A program made the translations under genes and the position numbers. Source: Chitinophagaceae bacterium UBA1946 (GTDB lineage Bacteria; Bacteroidota; Bacteroidia; Chitinophagales; Chitinophagaceae). From it: a stretch of 27,790 nucleotides of DNA. Where the stretch lies: assembly GCA_002336815.1 (NCBI GenBank), contig DDEU01000044.1:1-27790 (forward strand), in the 5' to 3' direction. Below, one piece after another: positions 1-6,852 of the stretch. Under the pieces are notes generated by a model. It ran no database searches, was not told the DNA's origin, and saw nothing but the letters and a program-made list of their open reading frames with translations. Position 1 is the first letter of the stretch; each line of letters opens with the position of its first letter.

Positions 1-287
1 TGAACATTTATGTTTCAAACTTAAGCTTCAACGTTCAGGATGAAGACTTAAAAGGTTTTTTTGAAGATTATGGCGAAGTAACTTCTGCCAGGGTAATTAC
101 AGACAAATTCACACAACGCAGCAAAGGCTTCGGTTTTGTGGAAATGAGTGACGATGCAGCTGCTGCAAAAGCAATTGCTGAACTGGATGGTTCTACAGCC
201 GATGGCCGTACCATGAAAGTGATGGAAGCAAGGCCAAAAGAAGAAAGGCCTGCAGGTAACAGCCGCTCTTTCTCTAAAAGCTGGTAA
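1..287 (+). CDS. RRM-domain RNA-binding protein (first base of start codon missing)
   Basis: This is a 95-residue protein with a single RNA recognition motif. The window starts on the second base of what must be its ATG, so it is complete apart from one base. RNP2 is seen as IYVSNL (residues 3-8) and RNP1 as KGFGFVEM (42-49), with the two aromatic residues of RNP1 (F44, F46) and Y4 of RNP2 in place to stack on RNA bases. After the fold, a short basic tail rich in Arg, Lys and Ser (about 79-95) ends the protein. Small single-RRM proteins are common in Bacteroidota, where some act as post-transcriptional regulators; here that role is inferred from family alone. A strong terminator follows 11 bases after the stop. 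A distinct small gene lies beyond it on the same strand. Confidence 0.95.
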   Translation, partial: NIYVSNLSFNVQDEDLKGFFEDYGEVTSARVITDKFTQRSKGFGFVEMSDDAAAAKAIAELDGSTADGRTMKVMEARPKEERPAGNSRSFSKSW

Positions 288-297
288 TACTCACAAC

Positions 298-328
298 ACT
301 GCCCGGTATCAATGACCGGGCAGTTTTT
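298..328 (+). terminator. Intrinsic terminator after the RRM gene
   Basis: A perfect 10-base-pair stem (298-307 with 315-324, GC-rich core CTGCCCGGT) closes a 7-base loop and runs into a T tract. It sits between the RRM gene and the 81-residue gene, so the second gene either depends on read-through or has its own promoter, which I could not place in the 22 bases left. Confidence 0.9.
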
Positions 329-350
329 ATTTACTTAAAAACCGTTTTGT

Positions 351-596
351 ATGACAAATGATGTGATTGAGAAATTTATCGAATCAAAAGAAATGACCGG
401 CAAACCCGTGAATATTTTTTTTAAACAGCGCAATGCAATTACCGGACTGTTTATACAAACCAACGATTACCAGGAAATGAAAGCAAAAAATTTCTGGCGC
501 ATTGTTACTGAATCAAAGATCGAAGAGTGGAAACAAACCAAGGATTCTAATCTTGCCAAGCTTTTCAGCGGCTCTGATTTTTCAAGATTGAAATAA
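351..596 (+). CDS. Conserved small protein, possibly Sm/Hfq-like fold
   Basis: This is an acidic/basic mixed protein of 81 residues with no signal peptide or membrane segment, so it is probably cytoplasmic. I do not recognise a named family with certainty. Residues 1-16 look like an amphipathic helix, followed by alternating strand-like stretches (PVNIFFKQ 19-26, AITGLFIQ 29-36, NFWRIV 47-52). The order helix, then V-x-I-x-F, then a turn and a G-containing strand, then a DxxxM segment resembles the Sm1 part of Hfq, but the similarity is weak and the C-terminal third (56-81) does not match. It lies 63 bases after the RRM gene, behind a terminator, and is followed by its own terminator. The gene call is solid from length, start and terminator; the fold suggestion is inference. 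Confidence 0.8.
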   Translation: MTNDVIEKFIESKEMTGKPVNIFFKQRNAITGLFIQTNDYQEMKAKNFWRIVTESKIEEWKQTKDSNLAKLFSGSDFSRLK

Positions 597-640
597 CTGC
601 GTTTGTAATAACCATATTGCCTTAGCCTTAGTGCCGGTGT

Positions 641-670
641 AAACCCGTTTTTGTAACAAGAACGGGTTTT
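641..670 (+). terminator. Intrinsic terminator, probably serving both converging genes
   Basis: A 9-base-pair stem (641-649 with 661-669) ends in a T run on the plus strand and has a matching A run on the left side, so it could act in both directions. The 11-base loop can pair further (TTG/CAA). It lies between the plus-strand 81-residue gene and the end of the minus-strand gene at 691. Confidence 0.8.
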
Positions 671-690
671 CTAATTTCCCTAACTGCCCC

Positions 691-1494
691 TTACCAGAAT
701 TTGTAATCGAATAGTAATCCGGAAAACCAGTCTGTACCATCACTCCGGTCACTGCTTAATTTATAGATCAACAGCCCTGTAGCAGCGTATTGATATTCCA
801 TCTCTTTAAAATAAATAAGTGCAGGATATTTTTCGTCATCCGTTTCTTCTCTCCGCCTTCTCTTTACCACTTTACCCTGCTTGTCAAAACTATTTTTGAA
901 ACTGATCGTATGCGTAGCGGAGCTGCCATCTTTTCGATAAAAAGTTTCAATGATCTTATTTTCGATAAAAGGTTTGTCGTAGTAGAATATAGTTTCACGA
1001 ACCAGCGTATCATGCCAAAAAAGGCTTTGTGTTTTTTTCATTGGCTCATAACCAAAAACGGATACCATATCCCGCTTTCCATCTTTGTGCATTCCTGTTT
1101 GCTTCACTAGCCTCTTTAGCGAATCATATTCATTGGTCACAAGAATGGTATCGGGCGATTCGTTGAAAACATAGGTCTTGTTTGCCGTGTCAAAATGAGT
1201 GAATTTGTATGCGGTGTGGCTTGTTATTTTGCCGCTGCTGTCATACACCAGTGTTTCCCGGAACAGGTACCGTTCTCCCAGTGTGTCATAATCGATGTGT
1301 TCTGTAAGCAGGCCGCTGGTATCAAACCTGTCTGACATTATCCTTGCCTTGAACCTTGCCCTGTTGTACATCAATACCCTTGCCTTAACATGATTTTGCC
1401 TATAAACAGCAGCAGGCTGATACGTATCGGTAAACTGTCCAAAGCTCCCGAATGAAAAAAACAGGAAAGAGATGATAAAGGTTAAGGGCTTCAT
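691..1494 (-). CDS. Secreted protein with YD-like strand repeats, function unknown
   Basis: The 267-residue product starts with a clear signal peptide (hydrophobic run at residues 4-19, ending SFGQ), so it is exported to the periplasm or outer surface. The body is a series of short strand-turn units with the pattern Y/F-D-x-x-G, such as RFDTSG, DYDTLG, VYDSSG and NEYDSL, which resemble degenerate YD/RHS-type repeats seen in many Bacteroidota cell-surface proteins. There is no lipoprotein cysteine, no catalytic motif and no C-terminal sorting domain. It stands alone: the flanking genes are on the opposite strand, giving convergent 3' ends on one side and a divergent start with the gene at 1628. 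No specific function can be assigned. Confidence 0.85.
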   Translation of the reverse strand: MKPLTFIISFLFFSFGSFGQFTDTYQPAAVYRQNHVKARVLMYNRARFKARIMSDRFDTSGLLTEHIDYDTLGERYLFRETLVYDSSGKITSHTAYKFTHFDTANKTYVFNESPDTILVTNEYDSLKRLVKQTGMHKDGKRDMVSVFGYEPMKKTQSLFWHDTLVRETIFYYDKPFIENKIIETFYRKDGSSATHTISFKNSFDKQGKVVKRRRREETDDEKYPALIYFKEMEYQYAATGLLIYKLSSDRSDGTDWFSGLLFDYKFW

Positions 1495-1627
1495 TGCTAG
1501 GTTTTATAAAACTAAAAATAATTCAAATTGATTTAAAACGGATTGGCATTTCGGCAAAACTTGTAACAAATTGTAGAAATTATGTAACACTTTTAACTGC
1601 ACTGCTTATTAATATTGCATTTAATTT

Positions 1628-1948
1628 ATGACCACTTTTAGCACAGACTCCCTGCGAAAATTTATCTCCAGCAACAATCTGGGCAGGGGCAGTGGTATCA
1701 TCCTGTTCAATGCCGTGGTTAACCTGCGCCAGCAGCAACCAGAATACTCCATCCATTCGCAGGTACAGATCTTATTATTGCCCAATGAAATTGCGCTCTA
1801 TATCCTGGAGTTCCTCAAAGAATCATTTCACATGAATGAAATGTACAGCAGCGGCAACTATCACTTCAAATGTCCCGAACCGAAATTGCTTGAAATCTAT
1901 GAAAATGCTGCCGGCACTACCCCACTGCTTTCAATTATTCCGCTCTAA
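1628..1948 (+). CDS. Hypothetical 106-residue protein
   Basis: This protein is not recognised. It has no signal peptide or membrane helix. The central part (residues 40-66) reads as a strand followed by a helix (QVQILLLP, then EIALYILEFLKESF), and there is a single cysteine in a CPEPK stretch. Codon use and amino-acid composition look like those of its neighbours, which supports a real gene. A TAATATTG at 1610-1617 resembles the Bacteroidota -7 element, but no TTG lies at the right distance. It is divergent from the secreted protein at 691-1494 and 76 bases upstream of the HMA-AraC regulator, which seems to have its own promoter. Confidence 0.65.
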   Translation: MTTFSTDSLRKFISSNNLGRGSGIILFNAVVNLRQQQPEYSIHSQVQILLLPNEIALYILEFLKESFHMNEMYSSGNYHFKCPEPKLLEIYENAAGTTPLLSIIPL

Positions 1949-1964
1949 ACATTTACGCCTGGTG

Positions 1965-1995
1965 TTGAGTTATATTAGTTAATATGCTATATTTA
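1965..1995 (+). promoter_or_regulatory. Candidate promoter of the HMA-AraC gene
   Basis: TTG at 1965-1967 is followed after 20 bases by TATATTTA (1988-1995), one mismatch from the Bacteroidota -7 consensus TAnnTTTG. The expected start of transcription is about 2002, giving a leader of about 23 bases before the ATG at 2025. Seen by eye only; no competing match was scored. Confidence 0.4.
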
Positions 1996-2024
1996 AAATT
2001 GAATCTGAATTAATAAATGTTTTT

Positions 2025-2582
2025 ATGAAACTGTACATCCGCAACATGGCATGCGAAAGCTGCAAAGTGCTGGTAAAAGAAGAATTGGAGAAACTGAAAT
2101 TGCATCCCCTGAAAGTTGACCTGGGCGAAGCCGAAATAAAAGAAAAGATCCCCGAAAAAAAGCAGGAGCAATTTGCGGCTGCCATCAAAAAGGCCGGGCT
2201 CGAACTGGTAAGAACCAAAGAAGGTGTATTGGCTGACCAAATAAAGGCGCTGGTTGCAGAATATGTAAATAACAGTGAAAAAAATAAAGTAAACCTATCA
2301 ACATACCTTTCTAGAAAATTGCACTACGACTATGGATATTTGTCCAGCTATTTTTCTGCCATGCAGGCAAATACCATCGAGCAGTATGCCATCGCACTAA
2401 GGATTGAAAAAGTAAAAGAAATGCTGGTGCTGGAAGATCTTACGCTTTCGCAGATCGCAGACAAACTCAACTACAGCAGTGTTGCTCACCTCTCCAGCCA
2501 GTTTAGAAAAGTTACCGGCCTGCCAGCATCGCATTTTAAAAAATTGAGATCAGTGAGAAGAAAAACCATCCAGGACCTGTAA
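2025..2582 (+). CDS. Transcription regulator: N-terminal HMA-like domain fused to an AraC helix-turn-helix
   Basis: The 185-residue protein combines two domains. Residues 1-66 resemble a heavy-metal-associated (HMA, Atx1-like) domain: a first strand MKLYIRNM leads to MACESC with the metal-binding pair C10/C13, followed by a helix and the remaining strands. Residues 85-180 are an AraC/XylS DNA-binding domain with two helix-turn-helices; the second (139-165, LSQIADKLNYSS then HLSSQFRKVTG) is well conserved. HMA domains of this type normally bind Cu(I) or similar soft metals, so a copper- or zinc-sensing regulator is an attractive inference, but the HMA domain may instead be used only for dimerisation. 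No metal transporter or chaperone gene is nearby, so its target is not evident. The start fits the HMA fold exactly. Confidence 0.88.
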   Translation: MKLYIRNMACESCKVLVKEELEKLKLHPLKVDLGEAEIKEKIPEKKQEQFAAAIKKAGLELVRTKEGVLADQIKALVAEYVNNSEKNKVNLSTYLSRKLHYDYGYLSSYFSAMQANTIEQYAIALRIEKVKEMLVLEDLTLSQIADKLNYSSVAHLSSQFRKVTGLPASHFKKLRSVRRKTIQDL

Positions 2583-2661
2583 ACTAAAAAGTGCTTTTAT
2601 AAGGATTTGAGTAATTCTTTTGTTGTTGCAGTGAGTGCAAAATGTATTTGAATGAAGCAAA

Positions 2662-3150
2662 TTATTTTACTTCTTCAAACACACCGGTCTGCCTGTTCTT
2701 ACGCACATTATTCCAGTTAAAATATCTTCCGTTCATGGCAACATACACACCCGCTGGTAAACTTTGTGCAAAAGCAAGGGCGCTGCCAAGGTTAAACAAT
2801 CCGTCACTGCTACCAAACTTAATTGGGATCATGGCCCCGGTAAGAATCACCGTTTTGTCCTTTACATGTGCTGCGATCATTGCTGCAGTTTCTGCCATGG
2901 TATCTGTGCCATGAGTAATTACGATCTTGGTTTCATCACAATTATTGCATTGGTGTACGATCAATTGCCTGTCTTCTTCAGTCATTTCCAAACTGTCGAT
3001 CATCATCAGGGTTCTTATTTCAACTGCCACTTTATTACGCCCCATTTCCAGCAGGTCGCTCAGGTGGGTGTCTTTAAAATACAAACTCCCGTTCAATTCA
3101 TTGTATTCTTTATCGAAAGTGCCGCCGGTAATAAAAATGCGGATTGCCAT
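2662..3150 (-). CDS. Stand-alone asparaginase N-terminal domain protein
   Basis: The product is 162 residues, half the usual 320-350 of asparaginases, and matches only their N-terminal domain. The catalytic elements of that domain are intact: TGGT with T11, the HGTDTM box (80-85, T82 and D83), GAMIP (105-109), and a lysine (K151) in the position of the catalytic lysine of type II enzymes. The C-terminal domain is absent and the ORF ends cleanly, with no trace of it in the 80 bases to the convergent gene, so this is a short-form family member and not a fresh truncation. In full asparaginases the active site is completed by a neighbouring subunit's C-domain, so hydrolysis of L-asparagine by this form is uncertain. 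It lies 79 bases downstream of the SRPBCC gene on the same strand. Confidence 0.9.
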   Translation of the reverse strand: MAIRIFITGGTFDKEYNELNGSLYFKDTHLSDLLEMGRNKVAVEIRTLMMIDSLEMTEEDRQLIVHQCNNCDETKIVITHGTDTMAETAAMIAAHVKDKTVILTGAMIPIKFGSSDGLFNLGSALAFAQSLPAGVYVAMNGRYFNWNNVRKNRQTGVFEEVK

Positions 3151-3228
3151 AACTGGTGTTTTAAAAGTGAAGGTAGAAGAATTTCAGTATTTATACGAGG
3201 AATGAAACCTGCATTGTAAAACAGTCTT

Positions 3229-4221
3229 TCATTTGATCCGTTTGTTTTCTTTGATGGTGGCCCTTGCTTTTACGAGTTGCAATTCTTCATTTAAAATATC
3301 ACTCATTAACCAGTTTGCCCAAACACCGGCATACCAGTTGAAAGGGGTATTGATAAAAAAATGACTTGATAACCCAATGCGGCAGGTGCCGTCATGCAGA
3401 TCCTGCACCCGGTAAACATCCTGCAAAATATCTACATGCTTACCGCCGATCAGTATATGTTCGTCCATCACTGTAGGGGGAATGTTGGCAGGATCCGTTT
3501 TGATGTTGAGCACCAGCAATTGCCCGTTGAAGCTACTGATGGATTCTTCAAAGTACAATCCTTTTTCGTACCGGGCCATGCGTTTACCCCCTACCGATAG
3601 TGTATCAAGCGTGGTGCTGATATGTTTTGGAAAGCCGAGCAACGATGAAAAAGAAAGATGCTTTTCTGTTGGCTGTATCGTGTTGATGTTGGCCAGCGCT
3701 TTCCAAACAGCAGCAGGTGTGGCCGCAACAACAATTTCCTTACTGATCACCATGTCTTTTCTTGAAAGGGTGCGTTCTCCCTCTAAAGCTCCCAATAAAA
3801 CCGGCGCCAGCAACAGCAGTGAAGCCGTCATCTTATCCGGTTTTGTCCAGTAATCATAATTCTCCGGGTCGGTTACTTCTATTCTTTTCTTTCGGAATTT
3901 ATTGGCAAAAAGTCCGCCCAGCCCTGCCAGTATTGCAAACAAAGGATAGATCATCACCCAGCAGATGGTGCCTTCCATATTTGTGATGATGGTAATGATG
4001 AGTACCACCAGGCTGGTAAGCCAGGGTGTAAAGAAGGCAGCGCTGCCGGAGAGGCTTCTTTTTTTGGGCATCAGTATTACCGTTAGGAAACCGATCACGA
4101 ATGGCCCAATCACAAGAAATGCAAGGCTCATGATCCCCAGCAGGTCGCCGATAAAGCCAAAGAACAAGCGGAGTGTTAAGCCATACAGTACCGCAAAACT
4201 GATCGCAAATATCGGGCGCAT
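3229..4221 (-). CDS. Membrane protein with C-terminal SRPBCC (START-like) domain
   Basis: The 330-residue protein has four to five hydrophobic helices in its first half (about 3-23, 29-51, 63-82, 85-107 and a weaker one at 131-146). They are followed by a soluble domain from about residue 158 with the look of an SRPBCC/polyketide-cyclase-like fold: VISKEIVVAATPAAVWKALA is the typical opening strand and helix, and the last 25 residues form the long C-terminal helix. SRPBCC domains bind hydrophobic ligands such as lipids; nothing here identifies the ligand. It begins 12 bases after the metallophosphoesterase stop and is the last member of the four-gene run starting at 5958. The membrane-anchored arrangement suggests a role at the inner membrane. 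Confidence 0.85.
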   Translation of the reverse strand: MRPIFAISFAVLYGLTLRLFFGFIGDLLGIMSLAFLVIGPFVIGFLTVILMPKKRSLSGSAAFFTPWLTSLVVLIITIITNMEGTICWVMIYPLFAILAGLGGLFANKFRKKRIEVTDPENYDYWTKPDKMTASLLLLAPVLLGALEGERTLSRKDMVISKEIVVAATPAAVWKALANINTIQPTEKHLSFSSLLGFPKHISTTLDTLSVGGKRMARYEKGLYFEESISSFNGQLLVLNIKTDPANIPPTVMDEHILIGGKHVDILQDVYRVQDLHDGTCRIGLSSHFFINTPFNWYAGVWANWLMSDILNEELQLVKARATIKENKRIK

Positions 4222-4233
4222 AGAAAAAGGGTT

Positions 4234-4947
4234 TTATATTTTATTGCTGTTAATGGTTACAAATATCATCTCTTTACTGCAATTAAAACGGATGGGTAAT
4301 GTATCGCCCATACCACGACTGATCAGATAATGGCAATGCTCCATTTTTTGCTCCAGTATATTCAACGGGTAAAAAAATCTTCCCGGATACAATGCACCGT
4401 TGTGTTGCCATAAAACAAACTGGCAACCATGCAGGTGTCCGGCAAATGCCAGCTGATACTTGTGCTGTTGCTGCTCCAGCTTTAGAGGTTTATGTAAAAA
4501 GAGGACAGAAATATCAGCATCGCTTTTTTCACCGGAAAACACATTGCCGTCCAACTGAATGCGGCTATTGTTCAATGTGATAACAGTCGATTTTTTTTCG
4601 AGCCAGTTTACTCCATTGTTAACCATTAGTTGTTGTATCGCCTGTATACCAAAATAATGATCATGGTTGCCGGCGATGGCAAATATGTTTTCCCGTGATG
4701 AAAGTGACCGCAGCAGGCAGTCCAACTGTTGAAACCCTTTTTTAGTATCAGCATAATCGCCTCCAAGCAATATCACCGAAGGATCTAACTGCTCAATGCA
4801 TGCCAGCATCTTTTCTACCATGCCGCCACTGTGACTTGTGAAATGAAGATCAGAAATATAAAGTACGCTGAATGATGCCGGCACTGCGGCAACACATTGC
4901 ACCCGGCGAACCAGGAAATGATCATTATAACCGGTTTCTAACTTCAT
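4234..4947 (-). CDS. Calcineurin-like metallophosphoesterase
   Basis: The 237-residue enzyme carries all the metal-ligand motifs of the calcineurin-like phosphoesterase family in order: SDLHF (D33, H35), GGDY (D64), GNHD (N94, H95, D96), a lone H152 and GHLHG (H171, H173). These hold two metal ions and hydrolyse phosphomonoesters or phosphodiesters; the closest resemblance is to the YaeI/YkuE-type group, which includes enzymes acting on lipid substrates. No signal peptide is visible, so it is probably cytoplasmic or peripheral to the membrane. Its ATG lies inside the preceding gene (23-base overlap, 4925-4947); the next in-frame Met would delete the first metal ligands, so this start is required. 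Translational coupling with the upstream membrane gene is likely. The substrate is unknown. Confidence 0.93.
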   Translation of the reverse strand: MKLETGYNDHFLVRRVQCVAAVPASFSVLYISDLHFTSHSGGMVEKMLACIEQLDPSVILLGGDYADTKKGFQQLDCLLRSLSSRENIFAIAGNHDHYFGIQAIQQLMVNNGVNWLEKKSTVITLNNSRIQLDGNVFSGEKSDADISVLFLHKPLKLEQQQHKYQLAFAGHLHGCQFVLWQHNGALYPGRFFYPLNILEQKMEHCHYLISRGMGDTLPIRFNCSKEMIFVTINSNKI

Positions 4948-5452
4948 GTTGATACCATACCAGCACAGCCAAACTACCTGCGTGCCAGTTGTGAAAAGGT
5001 TGTTGTTTATTGAACAGGCCGGCCATCATGAACCAGGCAATGGGCATAACGGTCACGAGCACCCTAATTATTCCGATGCGGTAAGTCTGCTTAATACTTG
5101 TCCATACAGGATTGGGAACACCGCCGATCAGCAAAGGAAAAAGAAACAGGAAATGCACTTCAGCAAAATAAAAAAACAACACAGACAACGGTATAAGAAA
5201 CAAACTGACACGAGATAGAAATAGTGCTGACGCCAACCAGACAACGATGGAAATGCTGTACTTCAAAAAACCATACCGGCCATATTTTACTGTGCTGTTA
5301 AAAGTTGTTTCGGTTGTTGCCAGCCTGTTCATTTGCAAATGCATCCACCTGGCCCCTGTTGTGAAAATATCCCATGAAACAGGCTCGTGAATATACTCCG
5401 GATGCCGGGCAAGATAAGCGTTGCTTTGTTTAAGCAGGACTGTATATTTCAT
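4925..5452 (-). CDS. Hypothetical membrane protein, second gene of the phosphoesterase operon
   Basis: The 175-residue protein has a soluble, basic N-terminal 60 residues with several aromatic residues, then three hydrophobic spans (about 64-82, 83-110 and 127-146) and a final semi-hydrophobic segment ending in WYQHEVRNRL. I do not recognise a family. It overlaps the upstream gene by 4 bases in an ATGA arrangement (5449-5452) and the downstream phosphoesterase by 23 bases, so these three proteins are almost certainly made together. The conserved overlap pattern suggests a membrane-associated partner of the phosphoesterase; that is inference. Confidence 0.8.
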   Translation of the reverse strand: MKYTVLLKQSNAYLARHPEYIHEPVSWDIFTTGARWMHLQMNRLATTETTFNSTVKYGRYGFLKYSISIVVWLASALFLSRVSLFLIPLSVLFFYFAEVHFLFLFPLLIGGVPNPVWTSIKQTYRIGIIRVLVTVMPIAWFMMAGLFNKQQPFHNWHAGSLAVLVWYQHEVRNRL

Positions 5453-5958
5453 CTGCAGTAGATATAATGGATCCAGGCCAGCCAGGCAATACCATTTCCA
5501 AAAACCAGCATCCGGTGATAGCTGTTTTCAATTTTATTGCAGCGCTTAATGTGAAAAACAAATTCATCGTAACAGATGGCAGATACCGTGTACACCAGTA
5601 CCAGCAGAATCGGGATCAAAAAGCCCGCAGGCCTGGAACTTATCATGGCAAGCCACATCAAAATAAACATGGGCAGGCCACCCAACCCAAGCGCCTTTGC
5701 TTCTGCATCTCTTTCTTTCTTAGGGATTTTCAATTTTAGCGGATCCCTGTGATAACGCCAGTCCAGCACCCCTCCTGCTGTGGCAATGATACCAAAGAAA
5801 ACGATCACCCAAAACTGCCAGGGCAGGTAAGGGAATCCTGTTTCGATACCAAGCTTTTCATCCCTGCGGTTCAGGTATAGCAACAATCCAAATAAAAAGG
5901 CGGGGGTGAATAACAATACCAGTGAAAGATAAGGCCTCAATGATTTAACTGCCTGCAT
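5449..5958 (-). CDS. Hypothetical membrane protein, first gene of the phosphoesterase operon
   Basis: I place the start at the ATG at 5958, giving 169 residues. The reading frame stays open to 6171, but that longer form would run through the octamer repeat and through the terminator hairpin of the neighbouring gene, and its extra N-terminus looks like translated repeat. An intermediate ATG at 6009 is possible, but TTACTTTG (minus strand, 6011-6018) just ahead of it resembles a -7 promoter element, which favours 5958. The protein has about five hydrophobic helices (9-29, 47-65, 91-106, 111-129, 149-166) with a charged loop at 66-90 containing DWRYHRDPLKLKIPKKERD. The family is not recognised. 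It ends in a 4-base overlap with the next gene. Confidence 0.7.
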   Translation of the reverse strand: MQAVKSLRPYLSLVLLFTPAFLFGLLLYLNRRDEKLGIETGFPYLPWQFWVIVFFGIIATAGGVLDWRYHRDPLKLKIPKKERDAEAKALGLGGLPMFILMWLAMISSRPAGFLIPILLVLVYTVSAICYDEFVFHIKRCNKIENSYHRMLVFGNGIAWLAWIHYIYCR

Positions 5959-6064
5959 TGCTATAACGGGTAATTTAAAAATGATTGTGAAGGGTTGTTG
6001 CCAAGACATACAAAGTAAAGAAAAAACCGCATCACATTTATGGTGCAGGGTGAAAGGTTGGCAA

Positions 6065-6112
6065 GTTGAAAGGTTGAAGAGTTGAGATGTTGAAGAGTTG
6101 AGATGTTGAAAA
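6065..6112. repeat. Six tandem octamers, GTTGA-type
   Basis: Six consecutive 8-base units begin at 6065, 6073, 6081, 6089, 6097 and 6105. They read GTTGAAAG, GTTGAAGA, GTTGAGAT, GTTGAAGA, GTTGAGAT and GTTGAAAA, so the middle four form an exact 16-base duplication. Related broken units extend left to about 6051. The array lies between the terminator of the PorT-type gene and the probable promoter of the phosphoesterase operon. Confidence 0.85.
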
Positions 6113-6121
6113 TTGTTACGA

Positions 6122-6160
6122 CAAAAAAAGAATGCGATCAGCATTGCTGCTGACGCATTC
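6122..6160 (-). terminator. Intrinsic terminator of the PorT-type gene
   Basis: Read on the minus strand, GAATGCG (6160-6154) pairs with CGCATTC (6136-6130), an inner CAGCA/TGCTG stem closes a 4-base loop, and a run of seven T follows (6129-6123). It lies 30 bases after the stop of the gene at 6190-6852. Confidence 0.9.
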
Positions 6161-6189
6161 CGTGTTATCACCTTATCTCTGCTGGAAAA

Positions 6190-6852
6190 TTAAAAATTAA
6201 AAGCTGCCCCGATCTTTATTCCCTGGTTGTAAGCCGCCACGTTTTGTGCTGCATTTACTTTTGATAAACCGCGTTCATACGCCGCTGTAATGCGCATGCC
6301 ATTGCTGAACTGGTAGCCCAGGCCACCTGTAAAACCAATATCCCAACGGTTGAACTGGTTGCTTACATCCATCTTACTATTGAGCAGGTTGAAGCCGGCG
6401 ATGCCTGCAGTAGTAGTAAGCTTCGCTCCCATAAGATAAGACGCCTGCGGACCTGCAAAAACCTGCAGACCATTAAAGTTCGCTTTCAACAAGACTGGTA
6501 TATCAATATACGATGAATGAAGCGCTGAGTTTACGTTGGCGCTGAGGATATCAATGCCTTTTACAGAATAGGATCCGCTCACCTGGCATCCTTTGGATGA
6601 GTAAAACAGGCCCGGCTCAATAGAGAAATTATTGCCTGCAGGAATATTTACATAACCGCCGGCATAATAACCCGTAACTGGTTTCACGGCTACAATGCCA
6701 TTGGTAAAATCAAGTACCTGCTTTAAGTTATTTACGGCGTCTCCCCTCATACTGTAAACGCCCACACCGGCAGCTGCTCCGTAAGTAATTCGCTGTGCAA
6801 AAGAAGACAGCGAAAATGTTATACCGATCGTAAGTAAAATTATTGTCCTCAT
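6190..6852 (-). CDS. PorT-family outer-membrane beta-barrel protein
   Basis: The product is 220 residues when started at the ATG at 6852; the slightly longer reading from 6864 would use TTG and adds only four residues ahead of the signal peptide. Residues 1-20 are a signal peptide ending SSFAQ. The rest is a string of amphipathic strands with repeated glycine-aromatic turns (GYYAGGYVNIPAG, SIEPGLFYSSKG, YIDIPVLLKANF, WDIGFTGGLGYQF) and it ends in AAFNF, whose final phenylalanine is the usual outer-membrane insertion signal. This matches the PorT/OmpW-like barrel domain that is abundant in Bacteroidota, with about eight strands expected. Such proteins have varied and mostly unknown roles. It is a single-gene unit closed by a strong terminator. 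Confidence 0.9.
   Translation of the reverse strand: MRTIILLTIGITFSLSSFAQRITYGAAAGVGVYSMRGDAVNNLKQVLDFTNGIVAVKPVTGYYAGGYVNIPAGNNFSIEPGLFYSSKGCQVSGSYSVKGIDILSANVNSALHSSYIDIPVLLKANFNGLQVFAGPQASYLMGAKLTTTAGIAGFNLLNSKMDVSNQFNRWDIGFTGGLGYQFSNGMRITAAYERGLSKVNAAQNVAAYNQGIKIGAAFNF

Noticed and set aside
790..1110. Plus-strand 106-codon frame inside the 691-1494 gene
   Set aside because: It is the antisense shadow of a minus-strand gene with a clear signal peptide and repeats; its composition is not protein-like.
2764..3219. Plus-strand 151-codon frame opposite the asparaginase-domain gene
   Set aside because: It overlaps fully with a gene carrying recognised catalytic motifs on the other strand and has a Cys/His-rich, unstructured translation typical of antisense reading.
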